From assembly GCF_027172205.1 (NCBI RefSeq), contig NC_070619.1:878001-942000 (forward strand): a stretch of 64,000 bases of DNA. The letters are read 5' to 3'. Position 1 is the stretch's first letter; each line of letters starts with the position of its first letter. Source of the stretch: Podarcis raffonei (Eukaryota; Chordata; Lepidosauria; Squamata; Lacertidae). This document shows positions 42,401 to 46,714 of this stretch, piece after piece. The position numbers and the translations under genes are program-made. The notes beneath the pieces are model-generated. The model did not search any database. It saw nothing but the letters and a program-made list of their open reading frames with translations, and was not told where the DNA came from.

Positions 42401-44731
42401 TGCCTGTTGGGCGAGTCGCTCTTTTGCAAGAGGCCCCAGGGCACAACGGGCGGTAATAATTTGGCAAAATCTGCCCCAAGTTAACAGTGAGTCACCAGAG
42501 GCAGCCTGGGGAGCAGGTGAACTTGGAGATCTCACGGGACCTGGAATCCAGGGGTCGGGGGGGACCCCAAGTGTAGCAGGAGCCAAAAAGGGGGTGAAGC
42601 AGCCCACCTAGTCCAGCACCCTGTCCTCCCAGTGGCCAAATGTCCCCAAGGACTGGGGAATGGAGATAGACTGCTTCTGGCCCTGGAGGTTCTACCAGAG
42701 TACAAGAACCCTGCTGGATCAGGGAAATGGCCCACCTAGTCCAGCATTCCTTTCTCACAGCGAAAAAGGCAAATGCAATTCCACCAGAAGTCTCTGCCTC
42801 TGAATCCTAGGAACTCGTTTGCTAAGGAAGTTGGGAATCATAGCTGCACAAGGGCTAAAAGGCTCCCCTGTTTTAAGAAGGCTTTTAACTGTTTTTCAGA
42901 TACCAAGTTGTTGTATTGCTGTTTGCTTGAGCATGAGAGACTTAATCTCAGGGTCGTGGGTTCAAGTCATGTTGGGCAAAAAGATTCCTCCCTTGTTGGA
43001 CTAGAGGACCTTTGCGTATCCCTCCCAAGCTTGCACTTCTAAGATTCTGCACACCCCAGTTCATTGGCCCCCCAAACCAAGCAGATGCATTTCCCAAAGG
43101 GGAAAGGGAGTCTTGTGGCTGGCATCCGTCTGTCTCAAGAAGCAATGGAGTGTGCCTCTGGGGGTGAAGCCAAACCGCTGCCTCAGCAGCCCCCAAGTGA
43201 CCTCCTTGGGGCGCAAGCCAGGGCTGTGTGTCTGGGGGTCCAGGGCTGTCCAGACGGCACGAGCCCCCCCCCCGGCCTGGGTGATGGGAGATTCCTGCAT
43301 TGCAAGGGGTTGGGATGGATGACCCTCGGGGTCCCTACTCTCCTCTTTTTTTATTCTGTGAGAGCAAGGCGTTGGGCACCAGCCTGGCTGCAGGAATTGC
43401 TGGAAGGTGAGATACAAGACTGTTTTGGGGGCTCCACTCAGATTGGCTCCTTCTTCTCCCACAAGCCAGCAGAGGTTTAGGGTCCAAGTTTTCCTTCCTT
43501 CCCAGGTGGACAGATCCTACAGCACAAACAGACCGTTGGACCCCCCTCTTGGTCTTGTCCACTCCCTCCACCTGTCTTTGCACGCAGGGGAAGCCCTAAC
43601 TGACCGGGGGTCTGAGACCCTTTGGCTCCCCTCACCTGCTTCAGCTGGCCAGTCAAAGCCATTCCCAGCGGAGTCCCTCAGGGATAGAAATCCTAGAATC
43701 CAATGGAGGGGAAAATTGAAAAATATTAGAATATTATAATATCTAACTGTGAAGATACATAAAATGAAAGGGTTTAAGGTCAGGGAGGAGGAGGAGAATT
43801 GGTTTGATTAAATATTGAATTATTTGGGCAGGTTTTAACAATTTGGGGCAATTAAAATGTTAAAAGTTAAATAAACCTTGTGGAGGGAGGAGTGTTAAGG
43901 TATATAGAATTGTACATATGGTTGATTTGAATATGTTATTATTGATTATGTATACCCAATGTATCAGCCGCCTGGGGGCTTTCACTGTTTGTTTTCACTG
44001 TCTGTGTTTTGGTTGTTGGATATATAGAATGGTACAGTTGGAAGGGGCCCAAGGGTCATCCAGTCCAACCCCAGGCAATGCAGGATTGGCAGTTGTCCCT
44101 TACGGGGATCGAACCTGCGACCTTGGCGTCATCAGCACCAACGGGGCTCTGCAGCAAGATGTACAAATGGCCCAACCAGCTTGTCTCTTTCTCTCCCCTC
44201 TTGCAGGAACCTGGAGGAGAAGCGATTGCTGTGGCGGCTCCTGGACCTCCCTGGCACCCAAGGGCACCCAGGTGAGCTGGCCAGGGGGTGGCGCGGATGC
44301 CAGGCTCCAGTCCGGCTGGCGGGCGGCTCTTCTTCCTCTTGCCCGCCCCCTGTGCAGGGAAGCAGCGGCTCTCTGGAACCTGGGGGGCCCCATCTCCTTC
44401 GCTTGGGTCCATCTCTTCTTCTCTTTTCTCTGCAGGATCCGGCCGCCTCCTGGCCAGCTGGGAACCCCTGACTGGTCCCAGCAAGCCCAGCCCCGTGGCA
44501 GCCCAGTTCACCAGCGAGGGGAGCACCCTTTCCGGGGCAGATGTGGAGCTGGTGGGCAGCGGGTACCGCATGTCGCTGGTCAAGAAGAGGTTTGCCACAG
44601 GTAGTAGGGATGGGGGCTGGCAGAGTCGGGAGGGGCACCAGCGGTCATCTAGTCTGACCCACTGCAAGGCAGGGATCCCAAAGTTCCCCCCTTGCTCTCC
44701 TTTCCCAGGGATTTACCTCGCTGGCTCCTGA
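9459..44731 (+). CDS. FCHO1: FCHO1, F-BAR/mu-homology endocytic adaptor (27 coding exons, joined)
   Basis: FCHO proteins (muniscins) bind PI(4,5)P2 membrane through an N-terminal F-BAR dimer, activate AP-2 through a disordered linker, and bind EPS15-type scaffolds through a C-terminal mu-homology domain; they help start clathrin-coated pits. Joining the exons listed below gives 3021 nt, 1006 residues plus stop, with matching phase at every junction. Residues 1 to about 275 are the F-BAR (start MSYFAEHFW; core [11 protein letters not shown]). [10 protein letters not shown] lies at 286-295, an acidic DSDYDDEEP at 341-349, [18 protein letters not shown] near 480, and the mu-homology domain at about 725-1006. 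The human protein is 889 residues; the excess sits in the linker, mainly the 564-nt exon 19. Identification rests on recalled human FCHO1; FCHO2 fits less well. Intron 10 is GC-AG and intron 13 is AT-AC (U12). Confidence 0.95.
9486..10107. other. Intron 2, 5' part
   Basis: No repeat family recognised. It holds short open frames with no family match. Confidence 0.4.
10108..13240 (-). mobile_element. L2 LINE, long but broken copy
   Basis: Reading 13240 to 10108 on minus: an endonuclease domain with [17 protein letters not shown] and GGGVAVIF (13161-12697), then LGDFNIHAD and DLVSTS (to 11817). Reverse transcriptase follows: [39 protein letters not shown], and [12 protein letters not shown] at about 11050. 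C-terminal [20 protein letters not shown] sits near 10570. The 3' end has the L2 signature (CAGAGTGGCTGGGGAAAC) and a (GTT)n tail. About six frame breaks separate otherwise long frames, so the copy is dead but not very old. No ORF1 was recognised. Confidence 0.85.
13249..13500. mobile_element. Tigger-like MITE, 252 bp
   Basis: Starts CAGTGGTACCTCTGGTTGCG, ends with the decayed inverse (ACAAGAGGTATGATTG), and is flanked by TA on both sides (13247-13248, 13501-13502). It is non-autonomous and contains paired GCGCATGCGC-type palindromes. Confidence 0.75.
13501..13699. other. AT-rich spacer in intron 2
   Basis: A/C-rich simple sequence between the MITE and the CR1; nothing else seen. Confidence 0.4.
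13871..16701 (-). pseudogene. CR1 ORF2 endonuclease-reverse transcriptase, one frameshift
   Basis: The first frame (16701-14362, 779 codons) carries an APE-type endonuclease ([38 protein letters not shown]). It also carries a reverse transcriptase ([69 protein letters not shown] with the catalytic ADD). The frame is lost at the T10 run (14427-14436). The normal C-terminus ([17 protein letters not shown] ... NFLTVRAV) continues in the next frame to 13871. The break could be a real 1-2 base slip or a sequencing error. Confidence 0.9.
16707..17780 (-). CDS. CR1 ORF1 protein with esterase-like domain
   Basis: 357 residues, uninterrupted. The N-terminus has CxxC pairs (residues 26-47) and a leucine-rich coiled-coil (51-80). 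Residues 190-345 form an SGNH-hydrolase-like domain with the three key blocks visible: GDS (195-197), GTND (249-252) and DGLHLT (332-337). CR1 ORF1 proteins are known to carry such an esterase domain and to act with the element's RNA. Start MMEDRC. It was probably functional at insertion. Confidence 0.85.
   Translation of the reverse strand: MMEDRCSHPQRHVLKMEGEGTAAVACGSCEMFAILPKVAGSFTCSDCMLIALLQDKVQQLEERVATLQRIRELELFLEATEHIISTKEETGDSPEKEASSPTQEPDIWKNVTQRSRRPRVCSDCLEIRNRFEVLSPSMEDEEQTPFEDLSLITVDQVYEDEQQRQSSGNVQATLERTAHGRTLTRPKRRRVVVIGDSLLRGTEAVICGPDKMSREVCCLPGAKIQDVTERLQGIIKPTDKYPFLLVHVGTNDTASNSLLKIKRDYEALGRKLKQLNAQIVISSVLPVERRGPGREGKIVEVNNWLRKWCKQERFGFLDHGMQFLEDGLLASDGLHLTTVGRNVFAKNLRNLNRRALN
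17985..18205 (+). repeat. CR1 ORF2 3' fragment
   Basis: Plus-strand CR1 C-terminal coding remnant ([20 protein letters not shown]) just beyond the 5' end of the antisense CR1; an older copy. Confidence 0.75.
18206..18305 (-). repeat. LINE 3' tail
   Basis: ATATACTGCTCTTCATCCTA followed by GATCTCAGGGCAGTTCATAA is the reverse of the retroposon tail seen on + at about 23460-23540. Confidence 0.5.
18306..19280. other. Intron 2 stretch with one CR1 module
   Basis: GC-rich, G/C-run-rich sequence. A plus CR1 3' module sits at about 18772-18822. The remainder is unrecognised. Confidence 0.4.
19285..19350 (-). repeat. CR1 3'-end module
   Basis: TCATAGAATGATATAGCTGG then CATCTAGTCCAACCCCCTGG on +. 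Confidence 0.7.
19351..20061. other. Intron 2 stretch, nothing recognised
   Basis: A short CTG/GGT repeat lies near 19380-19410, with G-rich runs around 19925-19990. No gene was seen. Confidence 0.4.
20062..20130 (-). repeat. CR1 3'-end module
   Basis: CATAGAGTCATAGAGCTGTG then CATCCAGTCCAACCCCCTGC on +. Confidence 0.75.
20131..20859. other. Intron 2, 3' part
   Basis: No repeat family recognised. It ends in the acceptor TTGCTTTTCACTGCAG of exon 3. Confidence 0.4.
20860..20951 (+). CDS. FCHO1: FCHO1 exon 3 (residues 10-40)
   Basis: Encodes [18 protein letters not shown] ... LADFVRER, the first F-BAR helix region. Donor AG|GTACTG; ends in phase 2. Confidence 0.95.
21728..21890 (-). repeat. 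SINE: tRNA-Lys head with CR1 tail
   Basis: On +: the CR1 terminus (AGAGTTGGAAGGGACCACGA), then GCCCAATGTGGGGCTCGAAC, CATGACCCTAAGAGTTAGAG, which reverse-complements to a tRNA-Lys(CTT)-like anticodon arm and B box. Confidence 0.7.
22674..22718 (+). repeat. (GGAA)n microsatellite
   Basis: About ten GGAA units in intron 3. Confidence 0.95.
23208..23282 (+). CDS. FCHO1: FCHO1 exon 4 (residues 40-65)
   Basis: Encodes [20 protein letters not shown] ... TQLG in the F-BAR. Acceptor CTTCTCCGCAG; donor GG|GTGAGC; ends in phase 2. Confidence 0.95.
23283..23826. repeat. Intron 4: CR1, L2 and LINE tails, (ATT)n
   Basis: About 23295-23345 is a decayed CR1 module (minus). 23355-23410 is an L2 tail (minus; TACCCCGCCCATCTGAC). 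23440-23640 holds plus-strand retroposon tails (GGGAGCTGCCCAGAGTGGCT). (ATT)n lies at 23671-23717. Confidence 0.6.
23827..23968 (+). CDS. FCHO1: FCHO1 exon 5 (residues 65-112)
   Basis: Encodes [20 protein letters not shown] ... [12 protein letters not shown] helix 2. Donor AAG|GTAGTG; ends in phase 0. Confidence 0.95.
24129..24281 (+). CDS. FCHO1: FCHO1 exon 6 (residues 113-163)
   Basis: Encodes [20 protein letters not shown] ... GSQKEIDK. Acceptor CCATCACCAG; donor AAG|GTGACC. Phase 0 at both ends. Confidence 0.95.
24282..24536. other. Intron 6, 5' part
   Basis: Nothing recognised. Confidence 0.4.
24537..24945. repeat. Dispersed repeat split by a hAT insertion
   Basis: 24537-24637 (GTAGCACCTTAGAGACCAAC) and 24891-24945 (ATAAGCTTTTGTGTGCATGC) are the two parts of the family that forms the palindrome at 5314-5423. 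Confidence 0.7.
24638..24890. mobile_element. hAT-type non-autonomous element, 253 bp
   Basis: Starts CAGGAGTCAGCAACC and ends TTAGTTTGCCTACCCAT. Flanked by GGTATAAC (24630-24637) and GGTATAAG (24891-24898), a 7/8 match to an 8-bp target duplication as expected for hAT. Related copies lie at 62875-63296 and, partial, at 46475-46612. Confidence 0.75.
24946..25430. other. AT/pyrimidine-rich simple sequence
   Basis: 25000-25290 is a degenerate low-complexity run built on AATCATCT and (CT)n motifs. The rest is unrecognised. Confidence 0.5.
25430..25786 (-). repeat. tRNA-derived SINE (Sauria type) with 15-bp target duplication
   Basis: Minus-strand SINE. The tRNA-like head at its 5' end (right side on +) has GGTTCGAATCCC-type B box and GTGGCGCTGTGGG A box. 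The body and the 3' tail (GGGGTCCCTTTACC) resemble the squamate Sauria SINE with Bov-B-like tail. The 15-bp duplication CACAATCCCATATAG is at 25415-25429 and 25787-25801. Confidence 0.85.
25802..26107. other. Intron 6 stretch, nothing recognised
   Basis: No feature recognised. Confidence 0.4.
26108..26600. repeat. CR1 3' module (-), retroposon tail (+), (ATA)n
   Basis: 26115-26180 is a CR1 module (minus). 26380-26560 is a plus retroposon tail (TTAGCCACCCTGAGCCCAG, then GGGGTATAAATATAAA). Its simple tail grows into (ATA)n at 26568-26596, ending 11 bases before exon 7. Confidence 0.65.
26608..26712 (+). CDS. FCHO1: FCHO1 exon 7 (residues 164-198)
   Basis: Encodes [20 protein letters not shown] ... 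KMLDSAV. The acceptor GGTCTCCGCAG has almost no pyrimidine tract because an ATA repeat abuts it. Donor GTG|GTACGG. Phase 0. Confidence 0.93.
26713..27749. repeat. Intron 7 with CR1-related fragments
   Basis: 27040-27510 is a CR1-related ORF2 C-terminal remnant (plus; [11 protein letters not shown]-like frame, then LWNSLPQE-like). 27648-27696 is a CR1 3' module (minus), about 50 bases upstream of exon 8. 26713-27040 is unrecognised. Confidence 0.6.
27750..27848 (+). CDS. FCHO1: FCHO1 exon 8 (residues 199-231)
   Basis: Encodes [20 protein letters not shown] ... DTHVQIGQ. Donor CAG|GTGAGA. A solo LTR begins at intron position +10. Phase 0. Confidence 0.95.
27858..28566 (-). mobile_element. Solo LTR of an endogenous retrovirus, 709 bp
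   Basis: On minus it starts TGTGGGGG and ends GGGAACGCAACA, with an AATAAAAC poly(A) signal about 130 bases before its end. A 6-bp target duplication AGAGGC lies at 27852-27857 and 28567-28572. No internal retroviral sequence remains. Six-base duplications are usual for class II-like families. It is antisense to FCHO1. Confidence 0.8.
28664..28760 (+). CDS. FCHO1: FCHO1 exon 9 (residues 232-264)
   Basis: Encodes [20 protein letters not shown] ... KGTGRHPP, the end of the F-BAR. Donor CAG|GTGGGT; phase 1. Confidence 0.95.
28780..28855 (-). repeat. CR1 3'-end module in intron 9
   Basis: CGGAGTTGGAAGGGTCCCCC then CATCTAGTCCAGCCCCCAGC on +. Confidence 0.75.
29002..29046 (+). CDS. FCHO1: FCHO1 exon 10 (residues 264-279), GC donor
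   Basis: Encodes [15 protein letters not shown]. The frame continues into exon 11 only if the intron starts at GCAAGT (29047), a consensus GC donor (GAAG|GCAAGT). A GTACGT four bases later would shift the frame. Phase 1. Confidence 0.85.
29286..29358 (+). CDS. FCHO1: FCHO1 exon 11 (residues 279-303)
   Basis: Encodes [24 protein letters not shown]; the basic KAFR-PGLSR segment is conserved with human FCHO1. Donor GT|GTGAGT; phase 2. Confidence 0.93.
29466..29490 (+). CDS. FCHO1: FCHO1 exon 12, 25-nt microexon (residues 303-311)
   Basis: Encodes VESPDAESG. Acceptor CTCCTTTTGCCCAG; donor GGG|GTGAGT; phase 0. Confidence 0.85.
29491..30502. other. Intron 12
   Basis: AT-rich, about 1 kb, with (AAT)n at 30428-30471. 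No repeat family or exon was recognised in the rest. Confidence 0.5.
30503..30557 (+). CDS. FCHO1: FCHO1 exon 13 (residues 312-330)
   Basis: Encodes [18 protein letters not shown] plus one base. DEEGFTVRP is conserved. The exon ends before ATATCCTTT, not before a GT. Phase 1. Confidence 0.92.
30558..31287 (+). other. FCHO1: FCHO1 intron 13, U12-type AT-AC
   Basis: The donor ATATCCTTTG at 30558 matches the U12 AT-AC 5' site. A branch-like CCCCTTGAC ends at 31274 (branch A 31273), 14 bases before the exon, and the intron ends CCCCAC. Splicing here gives N-G-E-H-P-T-R-F in frame with human FCHO1. The intron holds a tRNA-Lys SINE, an L1-like fragment (30735-30810) and a CR1 3' module (31183-31249). 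Confidence 0.88.
30871..31017 (+). repeat. SINE: tRNA-Lys head with CR1 tail
   Basis: ATGGCTCATTTGGTGGAGC (A box), GAGACTCTTGATTTCAGGG, GTTCGAGTCCCAC (B box), then a CR1 terminus ending CAATTCTATGATTC. It lies in the U12 intron. Confidence 0.75.
31288..31463 (+). CDS. FCHO1: FCHO1 exon 14 (residues 330-388)
   Basis: Encodes [19 protein letters not shown] ... HKFYIRIKP ... [13 protein letters not shown]; start of the disordered AP-2-activating linker. It begins after the AC of the U12 intron. Donor GGG|GTGAGA; phase 0. Confidence 0.93.
31464..32069. other. Intron 14
   Basis: About 31540-31640 carries repeated 'CTATGGTTCCCAGG' modules like those of intron 18. The rest is unrecognised. Confidence 0.4.
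32070..32094 (+). CDS. FCHO1: FCHO1 exon 15, 25-nt microexon (residues 389-397)
   Basis: Encodes CTMKRHSS(R); TMKRHSSR is conserved with human FCHO1. Donor CCC|GTGAGT; phase 1. Confidence 0.9.
32095..32392 (+). repeat. Intron 15 with CR1-related fragment
   Basis: 32135-32340 carries GGAACTCCCTGCCACTGG, TAGCCAGGATGGCTCTG and CGGATCCTGCTTGTGGG, matching other CR1-related copies. Confidence 0.6.
32393..32455 (+). CDS. FCHO1: FCHO1 exon 16 (residues 397-418)
   Basis: Encodes [20 protein letters not shown]; linker, poorly conserved. Acceptor TTCCTTTCCAG; donor CAG|GTGAGA; phase 1. Confidence 0.75.
32557..32608 (+). CDS. FCHO1: FCHO1 exon 17 (residues 418-435)
   Basis: Encodes [18 protein letters not shown] nearer donor-like CAG|GTACCT at 32580 would break the frame; the donor AAG|GTAACT at 32609 keeps it (next residues S-C-D-S). 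Phase 2. Confidence 0.7.
32609..33287. repeat. Intron 17: L2-type tails and (ATT)n
   Basis: 32705-32815 and 32840-32910 are minus-strand retroposon tails (CCAGCCACTCTGGGCAGC; AATCCGCCCTATACCC). (ATT)n occupies 32916-32959. 33110-33230 is a further LINE-like remnant (AGAGGCAGGGAGTTCCAC). Confidence 0.55.
33288..33379 (+). CDS. FCHO1: FCHO1 exon 18 (residues 435-466)
   Basis: Encodes [41 protein letters not shown] is conserved with human FCHO1. Acceptor TCGTCTTCCACAG; donor CAG|GTGAAA; phase 1. Confidence 0.92.
33380..34239. repeat. Intron 18: CR1 module and MITE-like inverted repeats
   Basis: 33392-33445 is a CR1 3' module (plus). 33470-34165 begins GGCCACATCTACACC and ends TTTAAATGTGGCC. 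It contains several repeated modules of CCCAGGATTCTTTGG / GGAACTGTAGTTTG type in both orientations, which suggests overlapping copies of a non-autonomous DNA transposon. Confidence 0.5.
34240..34455 (+). repeat. Degenerate (TATC)n / (GATATT)n simple sequence
   Basis: Low-complexity ATC/GATA-rich run directly upstream of the exon 19 acceptor. Confidence 0.85.
34481..35044 (+). CDS. FCHO1: FCHO1 exon 19, 564-nt linker exon (residues 466-654)
   Basis: The largest exon. It encodes [23 protein letters not shown], then a Pro/Ser-rich, very GC-rich linker ([14 protein letters not shown] ... [19 protein letters not shown]). The first 60 residues align with human FCHO1; most of the rest is lizard-specific length. 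Acceptor a C run ending CCCGCAG; donor CCG|GTGAGT; phase 1. Confidence 0.93.
35045..36545. other. Intron 19
   Basis: 35745-35850 is a LINE tail (minus; TATATACTGCCTTTTATCAG). 35925-36005 is a CR1 3' module (plus). (CT)n lies at 36436-36464. The rest is unrecognised. Confidence 0.5.
36546..36649 (+). CDS. FCHO1: FCHO1 exon 20 (residues 654-688)
   Basis: Encodes [35 protein letters not shown], aligning with GLAAPPRRLRSRKVS of human FCHO1. Acceptor TTTGGCTTGCAG; donor ACG|GTGAGC; phase 0. Confidence 0.88.
36650..37461. repeat. Intron 20 with L1-like fragment
   Basis: About 36890-37290 is AT-rich; a broken frame reading [16 protein letters not shown] resembles the C-terminus of L1 ORF2. Weak evidence. 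Confidence 0.35.
37462..37564 (+). CDS. FCHO1: FCHO1 exon 21 (residues 689-723)
   Basis: Encodes [40 protein letters not shown] is shared with human. Acceptor TGTGCCCCCAG; donor CG|GTAGGT; phase 1. Confidence 0.85.
37565..38304. other. Intron 21 with SINE
   Basis: The SINE is listed separately. A second CR1 3' module follows at 38135-38205. 37565-38000 is unrecognised. Confidence 0.5.
38003..38135 (+). repeat. SINE: tRNA-Lys head with CR1 tail
   Basis: GAGCTCAGTTGCTGGAGAAG, TTAATCTCTGGG, GTGGGTTCGAGCC, then a CR1 terminus. Confidence 0.65.
38305..38416 (+). CDS. FCHO1: FCHO1 exon 22 (residues 723-760)
   Basis: Encodes [37 protein letters not shown]; start of the mu-homology domain. Donor AG|GTAATA; phase 2. 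Confidence 0.95.
38417..39481. repeat. Intron 22 with Tigger-like MITE and CR1 module
   Basis: 38636-38898 is a decayed Tigger-like MITE (left end GAATACCTCGGGTTAC, right end ACAACCCGAGCGTCCACTG, then TA). 39245-39305 is a CR1 3' module (plus). Confidence 0.65.
39482..39637 (+). CDS. FCHO1: FCHO1 exon 23 (residues 760-812)
   Basis: Encodes [40 protein letters not shown] ... NTELLF, mu-homology core. Acceptor GCCTCTCCTGCAG; donor AG|GTACCG; phase 2. Confidence 0.96.
39638..40132. other. Intron 23
   Basis: Purine-rich; no repeat family recognised. Confidence 0.4.
40133..40265 (+). CDS. FCHO1: FCHO1 exon 24 (residues 812-856)
   Basis: Encodes [30 protein letters not shown] ... [10 protein letters not shown]. 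Acceptor a C run ending CCCCAAG; donor CAG|GTGGAA; phase 0. Confidence 0.95.
40400..40830 (+). repeat. 78-bp minisatellite in intron 24
   Basis: Period 78 bp; copies start at 40400, 40478, 40556, 40634 and 40712, plus a partial copy at 40790. Units are nearly identical. The unit itself matches the CR1 3' end (TGCATGGCCGGGGGTGGGC ... TTTCCATGATTT). Because 78 is divisible by 3, long frames without stops appear on both strands; they are not genes. Confidence 0.95.
40895..41094 (+). CDS. FCHO1: FCHO1 exon 25 (residues 857-923)
   Basis: Encodes [20 protein letters not shown] ... [29 protein letters not shown] is diagnostic. Donor TG|GTGAGA; phase 2. Confidence 0.96.
41095..41846. repeat. Intron 25, 5' part: L2 3' end (-)
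   Basis: 41500-41655 is a minus L2 terminus (TATACCCCGCCCATCGGCTG, CTTCCCTAAACAGGGCTGCC). 41200-41460 is AT-rich and unrecognised. Confidence 0.6.
41847..43030 (+). repeat. Segmental duplication arm A (inverted partner 51652-52369)
   Basis: Reverse-complement match to arm B at about 99% by eye over 718 aligned bases. Arm A carries 467 extra bases (42075-42541) absent from arm B. The duplicated block contains unrelated repeat pieces (a tRNA-like SINE at 41900-41965, a CR1 module at 41995-42045, part of the 125-bp-type unit, a tRNA-Lys SINE head at 42925-42980), so it was copied as genomic DNA, not as one transposon. Confidence 0.9.
43031..44206. repeat. Intron 25, 3' part: dispersed repeat, CR1, SINE
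   Basis: 43070-43420 resembles 62720-63400 (shared AGTGTG..T(C)TGGGG..TG stretches, CAAGTGACC and GCTGCAGGA), with a CR1 module inserted at 43285-43345. 43690-43930 is AT-rich and L1-like at best. 44035-44165 is a minus tRNA-Ile-headed SINE (CR1 terminus, then TCCCTTACGGGGATCGAACC, CCTTGGCGTCATCAGCACC). Confidence 0.6.
44207..44271 (+). CDS. FCHO1: FCHO1 exon 26 (residues 923-945)
   Basis: Encodes [32 protein letters not shown] is conserved. Acceptor CTCCCCTCTTGCAG; donor CAG|GTGAGC; phase 1. Confidence 0.96.
44436..44600 (+). CDS. FCHO1: FCHO1 exon 27 (residues 945-1000)
   Basis: Encodes [55 protein letters not shown], almost identical to human. Donor CAG|GTAGTA; phase 1. Confidence 0.97.
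44601..44708 (+). repeat. FCHO1 last intron, 108 bp, mostly CR1 3' module (minus)
   Basis: 44622-44690 is a minus CR1 terminus (AGAGTCGGGAGGGGCACCAG). The intron length is a multiple of three and no in-frame stop is present, so its retention would add 36 residues and keep the normal stop. Confidence 0.8.
44709..44731 (+). CDS. FCHO1: FCHO1 exon 28, coding end (residues 1000-1006, stop)
   Basis: Encodes GIYLAGS then TGA at 44729-44731; human ends GMYLVSC, so the terminus is conserved in length. Acceptor CTCCTTTCCCAG. Confidence 0.93.
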
Positions 44732-45155
44732 TCAGACCCCGTCCCAGCAGTCGCCTCCGGTTTGTTCCAAAAGTGTGTCTTGCGACAGGAAGGAGATGTT
44801 TGCGTGTTTTTAAATTATTTTCCGCCTGGATTTTAAAACACTGGAGTTGGGGAGAGAGAAGCAGCCACCTGGGAATGGAGGAATGGAGGAGGAGGCGGAT
44901 CCGTGCGCAGTTCGAGGCAGAAGGGATTTTGCACCGAAGGGCGAGACGTTCCTCCCTTACCACAAATCGCTCCATATTATTTTTATTGTTTTTTTGTATT
45001 CTCCATCTTTCATTCCTAAGCTGCGTCAGAGCCCAGAAGTCGGGAGGAGGCGCGCTCCCATTCTCCAAGCTGCTAAGGGTGGGAAAAAAGGGGGGAGAAT
45101 TGCTGTTGGAAAAGTTGCTCTTTTAATAATAAAAACCACTTGTTTTTCTAAAAAA
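44732..45155 (+). terminator. FCHO1: FCHO1 3' UTR and poly(A) signal
   Basis: AATAAA at 45128-45133, followed about 30 bases later by a GT-rich element (TTTGTGTGCGCTGG). The predicted cleavage point is near 45145-45155. Confidence 0.75.
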
Positions 45156-45700
45156 ACGACTTTGTGTGCGCTGGTTTTTAAAGTTTCCTAAAATCTTTCT
45201 TTGAAACACATTTACAGCATAAGCAGATTCCACTCTGGCAAATTCAGGACGCAGAAAAGGAAGTACCTTTGTCACCCGGCGCTTAGCTGGACTGCGGAAC
45301 TCCCTCCCACTGGAAGTTTTCCTCCTTTTCCCATTAGAACTCTCAGTCAGGTGAAGCTGGACATTGGGAGATTTGAGACAGGAGAGGAAGGGCTGCTTAG
45401 ATAAACAGGACTCTCTGCCACAAGAGGCAGTGGATCAGGAATAGTAAATAATAATAACAACAACAACAACAACCACCACCACCACCACCGACAGTTGGAA
45501 TGTTTTATTATTAATATTTTATTAGAAGAATTTCATTTATAAAAAGAGAAGAAAAAGAAAAGAGTAAATGAGGATGGAAAAGAAAGAAAAATAGGTTATT
45601 GACAATTATATGCACATTAGGATAATAAGAATATACACCACTGTATATTAATGCTTGGTAATATAACAGTGTTTTTTCATTTTTTTAAATTGTTGGAACA
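45156..45700. repeat. Intergenic: CR1-related piece and simple repeats
   Basis: 45235-45435 is a CR1-related C-terminal remnant (plus; CAGGACGCAGAAAAGGAAGT, GGAACTCCCTCCCACTGG). (AAC)n/(ACC)n lies at 45453-45490. 45500-45690 is AT-rich. Confidence 0.55.
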
Positions 45701-46060
45701 TAAGAAGGGGCTACTGGGTCATGCCTAGCAAATCATCATCATCATCATCATCCAATATCCTGTTCTCACAGTGGCCAAGCAGATGCCCATTACGGGAAAC
45801 CCGCAAACAGGATTCAAACACAAGACCATCGTCTCTTCCTGAGGTTTCCTGCAACTGCCACCCAGAAGCATTTCCACTGCGGAGGCAGAGCACAGCCATC
45901 CATAGCCACAAATTGGCCCTCATCCTCTTTTGCAGCCATCCAAGTTGCTGGCCATCGCTGCATCCTGTGGCAGGGAGTACCACGGTTCAGCTCTGCTGCT
46001 TCCTTTTATCTGTCCTGAATTTCACAACACTCAGCTTCATTGCACGTCCGCAGGCTGTGC
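45701..46060 (-). repeat. CR1-related LINE 3' fragment
   Basis: Reads in reverse the same family as 27040-27510: TATCCTGTTCTCACAGTGGC, then GCCATCCAAGTTGCTGGCC, then TGTCCTGAATTTCACAACAC. Confidence 0.7.
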
Positions 46061-46332
46061 AAGACGATGGTGGAAGGGGAGAAGGAATGCGTGTGTGTGT
46101 GTGAGAGAGAACATCCAGTGCAAACAGGGTGTCTGCAAGTAAGCCTGCAGGTAGAACAGGAAAGTCTGGTCAGAGCCCCTGACTGTTTGCTCAGGGATGG
46201 TGACACGGCCGCTGCGGAAGGCTTTCATCATGCCTGGGGAACAACAAACTAGGCATAGCTGCAGGTGCTGTTCTCCTAGAAACAGCGTTGGAAGGGGCAC
46301 CCAGGGGTCATCCAGCCCAACCCACTGCAATA
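46061..46332. other. Intergenic, CR1 module at 46275-46330
   Basis: 46061-46270 is unrecognised except a short TG run. A minus CR1 module follows (GCGTTGGAAGGGGCACCCAG). Confidence 0.5.
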
Positions 46333-46492
46333 ATTAAAATAATAATATATTGTTATTTATACCCTGCCCATCTGGTTGGGTTTCCCCAGTCACTCTGGGC
46401 GGCTTCCAACAAATTATTAAAATACAATAGTCTGTTAAACATTAAAAGCTTCCCTAAACAGGGCTGCCTTCAGATGGCTTCTAAAATGCATC
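46333..46492 (-). repeat. L2 LINE 3' end
   Basis: TTATACCCTGCCCATCTGGT, TTTCCCCAGTCACTCTGGGC and TTCCCTAAACAGGGCTGCCT on +. Confidence 0.75.
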
Positions 46493-46612
46493 TCTGGGTT
46501 ATTTGTGGGGCATAGGAATTTGTTCTTTATTTTTCTCCCCAAAATATAATCCCCCCGCAAGGTCTGAGGGACAGTGGACCGGCCCCCTGCTGAAAATGAC
46601 CCCTGGTGTAGT
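46475..46612 (-). mobile_element. hAT-type element, partial
   Basis: Reverse of the 24638-24890 family: ATGCATCTCTGGGTTATTTG, GGACAGTGGACCGGCCCCCT, then TGACCCCTGG. Confidence 0.7.
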
Positions 46613-46714
46613 TAGTTCCTGCAGGGCCAGAATCGCAACTATACCCTCCCCATGGTCACCCTACCAGTTTCAGAACTCTCCAATTAACTCTCCCAATACC
46701 TTCTGAGGTCAAAG

